Positions 16,032-23,842 of a stretch of DNA of 38,383 nt are shown one piece after another. Made by a program: the position numbers and the translations under genes. Origin of the DNA: Candidatus Cryptobacteroides merdavium (GTDB lineage Bacteria > Bacteroidota > Bacteroidia > Bacteroidales > UBA932). The notes beneath the pieces were generated by a model. It made no database searches. It saw only the letters and a list, made by a program, of their open reading frames with translations, and was not told the DNA's origin. The stretch is taken from the NCBI GenBank assembly GCA_017694755.1, contig JADIMO010000006.1, positions 1 to 38,383 on the forward strand. The letters run 5' to 3'. How positions within the stretch are numbered: position 1 is the stretch's first letter; each line of letters opens with the position of its first letter.

Positions 16032-17296
16032 TTCCTTACCGTAAACCTGTGCCTTCCGTCATATTCATAGTCCACCGAAAGCCCGTAACTGTCGCAGACA
16101 GTCTTGACAAGGGCCAGTCCAAGGCCTGTGGAGCCTTCCTTCCTGGAATTTTCCTGATAGAACCTCGTGAAAATCTTCGTCCCGTCAAGAGGGGCTTCGC
16201 CCGGATTGGAAATGCCGAACCCGTTTTCAGAGACATCAATTTCTATCTCCGAGTCCGCAGGACTGTGGAAATACGCATTTTTCAGAAGATTGTTCACAAG
16301 CACCGAGGCAAGCTGCCCGTTGATCTTCACCACGAACCGTCCTTTCTCCCTGAATACGGCCCTTATGCCCTTGTGGGCATAGACTTCATCAAACATTCCG
16401 GCGTTGTCCTTCAGTATCCTGCCCAAATCGGCGGCCTCACTTTCAAGAAACTGCCCGTTTTCTATCTTGGACATGAGCAGCAGGGTCCTGTTGAGCCTTA
16501 TCAGATCCTGCAATGTCCTGTGCATCTTTACAAGTTCCCGCGCCTGCTCCTCGGAAAGCCCCGGCGAATCAAGAAGCATCTCAAGCCTGCCGCTGCATAC
16601 GGCAAGAGGCGTCTGAAGCTCATGGGAAGCATTGCTGATGAACTGCTTCTGCTGGTCATACTGCCGTTCGAAACGGTCGGCTGCACTCTGCACGGCCTCC
16701 GCCAGCTTCCTGAACTCCACAATGTCGGTGTCCGACGGCACGGGGGCATTCTTTTTTCCGGGGATGTATGAGTCAAGCCATTTCATCAGGGCGTTGAAAG
16801 GACGCATATTGTACATGATGACCGCCACCGTGATGGCAAGCACGGACACGAGCAGCACCAGATAGAGGACAATCATGCTCCAGAGCAGGGAAACTATCAG
16901 ATCCTGCCTCTCGAATGTGGGCACCGCCACCGTAAGTTCAAAATACCTGCTGTCGGAATCCATGAATATCTGCCTTCTGACCCTGGCAGGCTCATATTCA
17001 TTTTCGCTTGCAAGCCAGATGTCCGTGTCCTCATATATAATCCTCGGCCTGGAATCGGCATAGTCACTGCTGACCTCCCTTACATAATAGGTGTTGTTGG
17101 TGCCGTTGTCAGTGGAGGGGATATTTACTCCCGAAAGCCACCTGAGGATGATGTCCTGCGAATATTCCTCCAGCATGACGTCCGTCTCGTCATTGACCTC
17201 CGCCACCATCACACGGAAGAAGAACACGCCCCACACCGCCATGAAGACAAGCATCACGGCGGAGAGGCTGAGGGCTATCTTATAAATGAATTTCAT
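16028..17296 (-). CDS. Two-component sensor histidine kinase
   Basis: This 422-residue kinase has two membrane helices (about 7-29 and 133-161) around an extracytoplasmic domain of about 100 residues, then a short HAMP-like linker. The HisKA motif has His225 in SNASHELQTPL, and the HATPase_c domain has NNLLKNAYFHS (335-345), GFGISNPG and GSTGLGLALVK (388-398). Its gene begins 3 bases after the OmpR-type regulator stop, so the two are cotranscribed and cognate. The periplasmic domain matches no family I recognise; its signal might be read together with the PepSY-like proteins encoded immediately downstream. Confidence 0.93.
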   Translation of the reverse strand: MKFIYKIALSLSAVMLVFMAVWGVFFFRVMVAEVNDETDVMLEEYSQDIILRWLSGVNIPSTDNGTNNTYYVREVSSDYADSRPRIIYEDTDIWLASENEYEPARVRRQIFMDSDSRYFELTVAVPTFERQDLIVSLLWSMIVLYLVLLVSVLAITVAVIMYNMRPFNALMKWLDSYIPGKKNAPVPSDTDIVEFRKLAEAVQSAADRFERQYDQQKQFISNASHELQTPLAVCSGRLEMLLDSPGLSEEQARELVKMHRTLQDLIRLNRTLLLMSKIENGQFLESEAADLGRILKDNAGMFDEVYAHKGIRAVFREKGRFVVKINGQLASVLVNNLLKNAYFHSPADSEIEIDVSENGFGISNPGEAPLDGTKIFTRFYQENSRKEGSTGLGLALVKTVCDSYGLSVDYEYDGRHRFTVRK

Positions 17297-17299
17297 GTG

Positions 17300-17971
17300 T
17301 CAGACAAGCTTGTAGCCGAAGCCGTATATGGACTTTATCTCTATGTCCGCTCCCGCCTCCTCAAGCTTGCGGCGCAGGTTCTTCATCTGGGCATATACGA
17401 ACTGGAAATTGTCCGCCTGATCCACATGGTCGCCCCAGACGGCCTCTGCAAGCACCACCTTGTCCACAAGGTGACCGGGCCGCTGCATCAGATAGGCAAG
17501 GATATCGAACTCCTTTTTCAGGAGCAGCACCTCCTTACCGTCCACGGTCACCCGTCCGGAATCCGGCTCCAGGGCCACATTCCCCAACCTGTAGGCAAAG
17601 TCCCCGTCGTTCCTGCTGCGGCGGGCCACGCTCCTCATGCGGGCCACAAGTTCCGAGAGGTGGAACGGCTTGGCAAGGTAGTCATCCGCCCCGAGTTCAA
17701 GGCCCCTGACCTTGTCATCAATGGAGTCCTTGGCGGATATGATGATGACATTCAGCTTTTTGTCAAGTTTCCTGACATGCTCCAGTATATCCAGGCCGCT
17801 GCCCCCCGGAAGCATTATGTCCAGAAGCACACAGTCATATGTATAGACCGACAGTTTCTCTATGGCGGAATCATAGTCAACGGCATTTTCCACCACATAT
17901 CCCTCTTTCCTGAGGGCCTTTGTCATCAGCTCCTGCAGCGAAGCCTCATCTTCGACTATCAATATCTTCAT
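17300..17971 (-). CDS. OmpR/PhoB-family response regulator
   Basis: Read from the ATG at 17971 it is 223 residues; the TTG two codons earlier is not a convincing start. The receiver domain (1-115) has the acidic pocket EDE and phosphoacceptor Asp51 in LLDIMLPGG, with SAKD and a conserved Lys in YLAKPFHLSEL. The C-terminal winged helix (about 130-223) has LLLKKEFDILAYLMQRPG and VYAQMKNLRRKLEEAG. It binds DNA, usually direct repeats, and regulates transcription when phosphorylated by the next-gene kinase. Two TCTGAAATC repeats 11 bases apart lie in its own upstream region. Confidence 0.95.
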   Translation of the reverse strand: MKILIVEDEASLQELMTKALRKEGYVVENAVDYDSAIEKLSVYTYDCVLLDIMLPGGSGLDILEHVRKLDKKLNVIIISAKDSIDDKVRGLELGADDYLAKPFHLSELVARMRSVARRSRNDGDFAYRLGNVALEPDSGRVTVDGKEVLLLKKEFDILAYLMQRPGHLVDKVVLAEAVWGDHVDQADNFQFVYAQMKNLRRKLEEAGADIEIKSIYGFGYKLV

Positions 17972-17992
17972 GATCAAATCTTATTGTCCGGA

Positions 17993-18029
17993 CAAAAAAA
18001 CGCATGGAATCTGAAATCATTCTGAAATC
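17993..18029 (-). promoter_or_regulatory. Putative autoregulated promoter of the regulator/kinase operon
   Basis: Direct repeats of TCTGAAATC on the plus strand (18010-18018 and 18021-18029) have an 11-base period, typical of OmpR/PhoB-family boxes. On the minus strand GATTTCAGA (18029-18021) is followed after exactly 20 bases by TTTTTTTG (18000-17993), a near match to TAnnTTTG. The layout is the same as at the PepSY operon. A second possible -7 box, TATCTTTG, lies farther upstream at 18076-18069. Confidence 0.5.
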
Positions 18030-18130
18030 TCCGCGAAAATTGCCTCCGGGCCAAATCACCTGAATTTTCAAAGATACAAAATATAACGATTATCCGGAAT
18101 GAAAGTTTCATTCCGTCACCTTGACATTTT

Positions 18131-18162
18131 TTTCTGAAATTCAAAATAAAAAACTATCTTTG
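18131..18162 (+). promoter_or_regulatory. Putative polA promoter
   Basis: TATCTTTG (18155-18162) fits the -7 consensus; TTTC at 18131-18134 is an imperfect -33 at 20 bp spacing. The start of transcription would be near 18167, about 26 bases before the ATG. Confidence 0.45.
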
Positions 18163-18192
18163 AAAGATAATGTCTTTTGAACGGACGCCATT

Positions 18193-20856
18193 ATGGACAG
18201 CAGACTTTTTCTCATTGATGGGCACGCGCTCATTTTCAAGATGTATTATGCCTTCCTGAGGCATCCGATGATCAATTCAAAAGGGGCGGACATGTCCATC
18301 CTCTTCGGCTTCACGAAATACCTGCTCGAACTCATAGAAAAGGAAAAGCCTACGCATCTCGCAGTGGCATTCGACCCTCCCGGCAAGACATTCAGACATG
18401 AGATGTATCCCGAATACAAGGGTACGAGGGAGGCCACCCCGCAGCTTGTGATTGACGCCCTCGAGCCCCTCACGGAGCTCTGCAGGGCCCTGAAAATCCC
18501 GGTCCTGATGGTAAAGGGCTATGAAGCCGACGATGTGATAGGCTCAATGGCCAGACATGCGGAAAAGAAAGGCTACACAGTATATATGGTGACGCCGGAC
18601 AAGGACTACGGCCAGCTCATCTCCGACCATATACTCCAGTACAAGCCTGGAAAGTCCGGCTCCGAAAGCGAAATCATAGACAAGAAGGCAGTCTGCGAAA
18701 AATACGGCATAGAAAACCCCGGACAGGTGATTGAAATGCTCACCATCTGCGGCGACACCTCGGACAACGTGCCGGGAGTCAAGGGTGTGGGCGAAGTCGG
18801 GGCAGGAAAGCTGATAACCAGGTTCGGCACAGTCGAAAACATATACTCTCACCTCGACGAACTGCCTCCGAGGCAGCGGGAAGCATTCATTGCCGCAAAG
18901 GACCATATCGGGCTGAGCCATGAGCTTGTGACCATAAAGACGGACATCCCGCTCAATGTGACGGAAGAGTCGATGGAGCTGGGCATGGATTATGACCCGG
19001 CCATCGCAGACCTCTTCGAAAAATACGAATTCCAGTCGCTCGGAAAATATATCAGCCACATAGCCCGGACAAAAGATGCCGGAGCGGAAAAAAAGACCAT
19101 CCAGGTGCGTGAGGCCGGGGCGGAAGAAGTGATGAAGGCGGCGTCCGCAGCCGGGAAATGCTCCATCGTGCCGGACATTTCCGGAGATACGATATTTTCG
19201 GAGATACGGAAAATCACGGTAGGAGTGGTGACGGGCACGGAAAACCTTGCTGCGGCAGGGTCCGTAAAAGACTTTGCCGCCCTCATATCAGACCCGGATG
19301 TGACAAAGGCAGGATATGACCTCAAACGGCAGTGCAATGTCCTGCAATACAACGGAGTGACGATGCAGGGCAAGCTGATGGACATAGAACTGATGCACTA
19401 TCTCATCAATCCGGAAAAAAGCCACAGGATCGACATCCTCGCCAAAAGCTATCTGGGCACAGACATGAACGACGAGGCGCTGCTTGGAAAGCAGGCGGAG
19501 GAAAGGTCACTGTTCGACCAGGAGGAGGAAGAAGGAGAACCTGCATCCAGGGCAGTGGAGGCAGTGGTCACGGCCATGCTCGCTGACAAGATATGGGAAG
19601 AGATGGAAAGACTTTCTGCAGCAAGGCTTTATGACAGCATGGAAGAGCCGCTGCTGAGAGTGCTGGCATCAATGGAGAGGACCGGGGTAAAAGTGGATTT
19701 CGGGCAGCTCTCGGACTACACCGCAAGCCTTGAAAAAGAGCTGGAGGAAAGGGAGAAGAAGATCAGGGACATGGCCGGAGAGCCGGATCTCAACATATCC
19801 TCACCCAAGCAGGTCGGCGTTCTTCTGTTTGAAAAGCTCGCCCTCGACCCCAAGGCAAAGGCCAAGACAGGGGTCAGATACAGCTATTCGACAGACGAAG
19901 AGACCCTGAATGCACTCGCCTCGAAACATCCAATCATAAACGAGATTCTTGAATACAGGGCTGTCAAGAAGCTGCTTTCCACATACATAGCACCGTTCCC
20001 GAACTTCTGTTCCCCGGTCACAGGAAAGATACACACCACCTTCAACCAGGCCCTGACCGCCACGGGAAGGCTGAGTTCATCGAAGCCAAATCTCCAGAAC
20101 ATCCCCATCCGTACGGAAAGGGGCAAGGAGATAAGGAAAGCGTTCGTGTCGAGTTTCCCGGACGGGGTCATCGTGTCCGCCGACTATTCCCAGATCGAAC
20201 TGCGCATAATGGCCCACCTGAGCCAGGACACACATCTGATAGAGGCTTTCCGTGAGGGGAAGGATGTGCATTCCATCACAGCCTCGAAGATATTCGGGAT
20301 TGCCCCGGAAGAGGTGACCCCGGACCAGAGGCGCATAGCCAAGACGGCCAACTTCGGGATAATGTACGGCATATCCGCCTTCGGGCTTTCGCAGAGGCTG
20401 AAGATTCCGAGAGCCGAGGCCAAGAAAATCATAGAAGACTATTTCACGAATTTCCCTGCGATATCGGCATACATCAACGATGTGATTGCCGCCACTCGGG
20501 AAAAGGGATATGTGGAGACCCTCTTCGGCAGAAGGAGATACCTCCCTGACATCAATTCAAGGAACGCCACTGTCCGCTCCCTCGCCGAAAGGAATGCCAT
20601 CAACGCACCTATCCAGGGCACCTCTGCTGATATCATCAAGCTTGCCATGACCGGAGTCAGCCGCAGGATCACCGAAGCCGGGCTGAAGAGCCGGATGGTG
20701 CTGCAGGTGCACGACGAACTCGTCTTCGACGCCGAAGCCGGAGAAGCAGAAGAACTCAAGAGAATAGCAGTGGACGAGATGGAGAATGTGATCAGATTAT
20801 CAATACCTTTGACAGTCGAATGCAATTATGGAAAAAACTGGCTTGAAGCTCACTGA
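18193..20856 (+). CDS. polA: DNA polymerase I
   Basis: The 887-residue enzyme fills gaps and removes RNA primers. Residues 1 to about 275 are the 5'-3' exonuclease (LIDGHALIFKMYYAF, VKGYEADDVIG, TPDKDYGQL, GDTSDNVPGVKGVGEVGAGKLI). About 290-490 is the 3'-5' exonuclease-like domain, and the rest is the family A polymerase, with motif A Asp664 in SADYSQIELR, motif B Lys717 in RRIAKTANFGIMYG and motif C HDE at 840-842. The proofreading DxE motif is not seen where expected (SIVPDISGDTIFSEI), so that domain may be inactive. Its stop lies 1 base before the preferred start of the sigma factor gene. Confidence 0.97.
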   Translation: MDSRLFLIDGHALIFKMYYAFLRHPMINSKGADMSILFGFTKYLLELIEKEKPTHLAVAFDPPGKTFRHEMYPEYKGTREATPQLVIDALEPLTELCRALKIPVLMVKGYEADDVIGSMARHAEKKGYTVYMVTPDKDYGQLISDHILQYKPGKSGSESEIIDKKAVCEKYGIENPGQVIEMLTICGDTSDNVPGVKGVGEVGAGKLITRFGTVENIYSHLDELPPRQREAFIAAKDHIGLSHELVTIKTDIPLNVTEESMELGMDYDPAIADLFEKYEFQSLGKYISHIARTKDAGAEKKTIQVREAGAEEVMKAASAAGKCSIVPDISGDTIFSEIRKITVGVVTGTENLAAAGSVKDFAALISDPDVTKAGYDLKRQCNVLQYNGVTMQGKLMDIELMHYLINPEKSHRIDILAKSYLGTDMNDEALLGKQAEERSLFDQEEEEGEPASRAVEAVVTAMLADKIWEEMERLSAARLYDSMEEPLLRVLASMERTGVKVDFGQLSDYTASLEKELEEREKKIRDMAGEPDLNISSPKQVGVLLFEKLALDPKAKAKTGVRYSYSTDEETLNALASKHPIINEILEYRAVKKLLSTYIAPFPNFCSPVTGKIHTTFNQALTATGRLSSSKPNLQNIPIRTERGKEIRKAFVSSFPDGVIVSADYSQIELRIMAHLSQDTHLIEAFREGKDVHSITASKIFGIAPEEVTPDQRRIAKTANFGIMYGISAFGLSQRLKIPRAEAKKIIEDYFTNFPAISAYINDVIAATREKGYVETLFGRRRYLPDINSRNATVRSLAERNAINAPIQGTSADIIKLAMTGVSRRITEAGLKSRMVLQVHDELVFDAEAGEAEELKRIAVDEMENVIRLSIPLTVECNYGKNWLEAH

Positions 20857-20857
20857 G

Positions 20858-21427
20858 ATGTCCGACAAGGAACTTGTGGAGCTTGCCCTCGAACAGAACC
20901 AGGCGGCTTTCATCGTGCTGTACACCAGGTACAATGCAGGAGTGAAAAGCCACATATCCAAATACATCACCCAGGCCGAGGACAAGGAAGATGTGGCGCT
21001 TGAAAGCTTTCAGAAAGCCTTCAGCCAGATAGGCAGCTACAATCCCGAATACAGGTTCTCCACATGGCTGTACCGCATAGCAAGGAACACGGCATTCGAC
21101 CACATAAGCAGAAAGGACAGGGAAAAGAGCAACCTTCCCACCACATCCATCAATGAGACCATGTCCGAGCTGAATGACATTCCAGCGGCCATGCACAATC
21201 CTGAGGAAGACATAATCAACCAGCAGGAATACGACAAATGGCTGGCAAACATCGAAAAGCTCAAGGACGACTACAAGGTTGTGGCAAAGATGAACCTGAT
21301 AGACCATTTCGGCTACAAGGAAATCGCTGATGAACTGGACCTTCCGATAAATACCGTAAAGACAAAGATAAGGAGGGCCAAGGCCCAGCTCCTGAAAATG
21401 ATGGATGTGTCAGACGAACTGCAATAG
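20858..21427 (+). CDS. ECF-like sigma-70 family RNA polymerase sigma factor
   Basis: Read from the ATG at 20858 the protein has 189 residues, opening MSDKELVELALEQNQAAF as in many ECF factors. An ATG at 20828 inside polA would add 10 residues. Region 2 is at about 10-85 (FIVLYTRYNAGVKSHISKYI, EDVALESFQKAFSQIGSY, STWLYRIARNTAFDHIS) and region 4 at about 130-180 (DHFGYKEIADELDLPINTVKTKIRRAKAQL, of which KEIADELDLPINTVKTKIRR is the helix-turn-helix). No anti-sigma factor gene is adjacent, and it sits tightly behind polA, so it may be expressed constitutively as in other Bacteroidota loci with this gene order. The regulon is unknown. Confidence 0.92.
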   Translation: MSDKELVELALEQNQAAFIVLYTRYNAGVKSHISKYITQAEDKEDVALESFQKAFSQIGSYNPEYRFSTWLYRIARNTAFDHISRKDREKSNLPTTSINETMSELNDIPAAMHNPEEDIINQQEYDKWLANIEKLKDDYKVVAKMNLIDHFGYKEIADELDLPINTVKTKIRRAKAQLLKMMDVSDELQ

Positions 21428-21479
21428 GAGACATCCCGGGCGAAGCCAAGGGATCTGTGTGATAATAAATATTTGACTC

Positions 21480-22277
21480 ATGGACTTTAAGGAATTTGAA
21501 AATACAGTCAGAGGATTCTTTCCCGACATCACGGACAAGAAACTGGAACAGTTCAGAGCCCTCGGACCCTTGTATGAGGACTGGAACTCAAAGATAAATG
21601 TGATTTCCCGCAAGGACATAGACAGTCTCTATCTGCATCATGTCCTCCATTCGCTTGCCATAGCGGAATACATCAGGCTCAACCTGCCAGAACTTTATGC
21701 CATGATATCTGTCGCACCGGGAAAAAACACGGGCGCCATGGAGTCTCCAAAGGGCACACCGGAAACATCAGATGCCGGGAAGACGACTCCTGCTGAAATC
21801 GCGAACCCGGACGGGAGCGCCGGAGATTTCCGCCGCACATTCCTTGACCTCGGCACGGGCGGAGGCTTTCCGGGAATCCCGCTTGCCATAATGTTTCCTT
21901 CGGCACACTTCACTCTCTGCGACTCGGTCGGCAAGAAGATACTTGTGGCAGGAGCCGTTGCCAGGGCCTGCGGACTTGAAAACGTGACTACGGTAAATGC
22001 CAGGGCCGAATCCCTCACCGGGAAATACGACTATATAGTGTCCCGCGCAGTGACATCCCTTGACAAGTTCATGCCATGGGTGAGGGGAAAATACGGCAAA
22101 GGGATATTCTATCTGAAAGGCGGAGATGTGGTGGAGGAAATTGCAGAAACAATGGGCCGGTTCAGGCTCCCGAAAGGCTCGGTGCATGTATGGAAGATAG
22201 ACGGGAAGTTTGCAGACCCGTACTTTGAGGGCAAACTCGTCATTTTCATTGAAGAGATGAAAAATCAGCGAAAATAA
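21480..22277 (+). CDS. rsmG: 16S rRNA (guanine-N7)-methyltransferase G
   Basis: RsmG methylates N7 of G527 in 16S rRNA using S-adenosylmethionine. The SAM-binding motif DLGTGGGFPGIPLAIMFP starts near 123, and the RAVTSLDKFMPW and YLKGGD motifs follow. At 265 residues it is clearly longer than the usual 205-215. The extra part is a Thr/Pro/Ala/Gly-rich, low-complexity segment at about 72-117, between the N-terminal helices and the first strand of the Rossmann fold. The reading frame through it is intact. The rpmH promoter begins at its stop codon. Confidence 0.95.
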   Translation: MDFKEFENTVRGFFPDITDKKLEQFRALGPLYEDWNSKINVISRKDIDSLYLHHVLHSLAIAEYIRLNLPELYAMISVAPGKNTGAMESPKGTPETSDAGKTTPAEIANPDGSAGDFRRTFLDLGTGGGFPGIPLAIMFPSAHFTLCDSVGKKILVAGAVARACGLENVTTVNARAESLTGKYDYIVSRAVTSLDKFMPWVRGKYGKGIFYLKGGDVVEEIAETMGRFRLPKGSVHVWKIDGKFADPYFEGKLVIFIEEMKNQRK

Positions 22278-22308
22278 TTTGCAATTAATCTGAAAAACAC
22301 TACCTTTG
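22278..22308 (+). promoter_or_regulatory. rpmH promoter
   Basis: TTTG (22278-22281), a 19-base spacer and TACCTTTG (22301-22308) match the Bacteroidota promoter consensus fully. Transcription would start near 22313, leaving a leader of about 48 bases. Confidence 0.8.
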
Positions 22309-22360
22309 CACTCCCAAACTTTACAGGGCACACAAATCTTGAATATAAAAGCATAAGATA

Positions 22361-22513
22361 ATGAAAAGAACATTCCAACCATCACAGCGCAAGCGTCGCA
22401 ACAAACACGGATTCCGTGAGAGAATGTCCACACCGAACGGCCGTCGCGTATTGGCTTCACGCCGCCGTCATGGACGCAAGAAACTGACCGTATCTTCTGA
22501 AGACAGATATTGA
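22361..22513 (+). CDS. rpmH: 50S ribosomal protein L34
   Basis: A 50-residue basic protein begins [20 protein letters not shown] and continues with the [20 protein letters not shown] block that defines L34, a small protein of the large ribosomal subunit. It is a few residues longer than the 44-46 usual in many bacteria because of the C-terminal LTVSSEDRY, common in Bacteroidota. It has its own strong promoter and an intrinsic terminator. The usual neighbours rnpA and dnaA are absent. Confidence 0.97.
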   Translation: MKRTFQPSQRKRRNKHGFRERMSTPNGRRVLASRRRHGRKKLTVSSEDRY

Positions 22514-22577
22514 TCAGATTCATTCATTGTCAGCCCGTGGCATGTTCTCCATTGTCTTGCGGGAAGAAAGATATCTC

Positions 22578-22613
22578 AGGGACTGTCCATGATGGTGCAG
22601 TCCCTGTTTTTTT
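22578..22613 (+). terminator. rpmH terminator
   Basis: AGGGACTG (22578-22585) pairs with CAGTCCCT (22598-22605), with extra CCAT/ATGG pairing inside, and is followed by GTTTTTTT. Confidence 0.88.
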
Positions 22614-22670
22614 GTCTGCAAGCCTGGAATGTCATTATGATTCCCAGAAACTTTCTTGATCGGATCTGCA

Positions 22671-23108
22671 ATGGAAGAAAATGAGAAATACATGAGAGAG
22701 GCGCTGCGTGAGGCGCAGGTCGCAGCCGAAGAAGATGAAGTGCCTGTGGGTGCCGTCATAGTGTGCCGGGGAAGAATAATAGCCAAGGGGCACAACATGA
22801 CCGAAAGGCTGAACGACCCGACAGCCCATGCCGAAATGATAGCCGTCACCGCCGCCACGGAAGCCATGGGTGGCAAATACCTCAACGAATGCACCCTCTA
22901 TGTCACAGTGGAGCCATGTCCGATGTGCGCGGGTGCCCTGGCCTGGGCGCAGATCGGGAAAGTCGTCTACGGAGCCATAGACCCCAAACGGGGCTTCTCC
23001 CTCTTCTCCCCTTCCCTGCTGCATCCAAAGACGGAAGTCATAGCCGGCGTACTTGCGGAGGAATGCGGGGGAATCGTGACAGACTTCTTCCGCGGAAAGA
23101 GAAAATAG
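22671..23108 (+). CDS. tadA: tRNA-specific adenosine deaminase
   Basis: The 145-residue enzyme deaminates A34 of tRNA-Arg(ACG) to inosine. The zinc site is clear: HAE with His53 and Glu55, and PCPMC with Cys83 and Cys86. The VPVGAVIV motif and the C-terminal FFRGKRK are typical. The ATG at 22671 is preferred; the upstream in-frame TTG at 22656 adds only five residues. Some family members are annotated as guanine deaminases, but length and motifs fit TadA. Confidence 0.93.
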   Translation: MEENEKYMREALREAQVAAEEDEVPVGAVIVCRGRIIAKGHNMTERLNDPTAHAEMIAVTAATEAMGGKYLNECTLYVTVEPCPMCAGALAWAQIGKVVYGAIDPKRGFSLFSPSLLHPKTEVIAGVLAEECGGIVTDFFRGKRK

Positions 23109-23126
23109 CATCGGAAACTGATTTTT

Positions 23127-23564
23127 ATGTTCGGACTTGAAGAATTCGGCCTTCTCGGGCTTTTCATCGGCACCTTCCTGGCGGCGACCATCTTCCCGTT
23201 CAGTTCCGATGCCCTGTACCTTGCCGTGCTTGCCGCCACCGGCAACCCTGCCGGATGCCTGATTGTGGGAACCCTCGGCAACTGGCTCGGAAGCGTCTTC
23301 ACATACTGGATAGGCTGGATCGGGAAATGGGAATGGATTGAGAAATGGTTCAAGGTCAAGCCCGAAACCCTCCGGAAACAGAAGGCAAGGATAGACAGAT
23401 ACGGGGTGTGGGTTGCCCTCCTGTGCTGGGTGCCGGTTGTGGGGGATGTGATAGCCATTGCCCTCGGCTTCTACAAGACCCGCCCATTTTGGACCATCGT
23501 CCTCATGCTCATCGGCAAATTCGCCCGCTTCCTCATCTGGAACCTCGTCTACGGTCTTTTCTGA
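23127..23564 (+). CDS. YqaA family inner-membrane protein (DedA/VTT-like)
   Basis: The 145-residue hydrophobic protein has about four membrane segments: near 7-25, 33-65 (two, with the GNWLGSVFTYWIGWIGK motif), 93-115 and 120-142. The TIFPFSSDALYLA and WVPVVGDVIAIALGFYK sequences match the YqaA branch of the SNARE-associated/DedA (VTT) family. Relatives are proposed to act in lipid transport or membrane homeostasis; the role of YqaA itself is not established. It lies 18 bases after tadA and is probably cotranscribed with it. Confidence 0.88.
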   Translation: MFGLEEFGLLGLFIGTFLAATIFPFSSDALYLAVLAATGNPAGCLIVGTLGNWLGSVFTYWIGWIGKWEWIEKWFKVKPETLRKQKARIDRYGVWVALLCWVPVVGDVIAIALGFYKTRPFWTIVLMLIGKFARFLIWNLVYGLF

Positions 23565-23665
23565 CAAGAACCTGGCCGGACCCCGACAGGTATCCCCCGC
23601 ATACATTTTGGACCCTTCCGGAATGATGGTTTGAGAGTATTTATGCCGGCCGACATATTTTTATT

Positions 23666-23696
23666 TTTGAAGAAAGCCAAAATAATCTTAACTTTG
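23666..23696 (+). promoter_or_regulatory. tRNA-Gln promoter
   Basis: TTTG (23666-23669), 19 bases, then TAACTTTG (23689-23696) is a full consensus match. The start would be about 5 bases before the mature tRNA. Confidence 0.8.
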
Positions 23697-23706
23697 CAGC
23701 CGGAAT

Positions 23707-23777
23707 TGAGATATGGTGTAATGGTAGCACTACAGATTTTGGTTCTGTCTGTCCAAGTTCGAATCTTGGTATCTCAA
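23707..23777 (+). tRNA. tRNA-Gln (UUG anticodon)
   Basis: The acceptor stem TGAGATA (23707-23713) pairs with TATCTCA (23770-23776), with A73 as the discriminator. The anticodon stem ACAGA/TCTGT holds the loop TTTTGGT, giving the anticodon TTG. The T arm is CCAAG-TTCGAAT-CTTGG. CCA is not encoded and must be added by the Cca enzyme, whose gene lies about 3 kb downstream. Confidence 0.95.
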
Positions 23778-23782
23778 CACTG

Positions 23783-23823
23783 ATCGTCTGAATCATAAAC
23801 AAAATTGATTCAGACGATTTTTT
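23783..23823 (+). terminator. Terminator after tRNA-Gln
   Basis: A perfect 13-bp stem (ATCGTCTGAATCA, 23783-23795, with 23806-23818) is followed by a T run. It lies 6 bases after the tRNA. Confidence 0.9.
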
Positions 23824-23842
23824 ATTACTATCTTCGCAATCT

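Noticed and set aside
22635..23606. 323-residue open frame on the minus strand
   Set aside because: Antisense to tadA and the YqaA-like gene, both well supported.
23783..23818. Inverted repeat after tRNA-Gln as an integration attachment site
   Set aside because: The perfect stem followed by a T run is fully explained as the tRNA terminator, and no integrase or second copy lies nearby.
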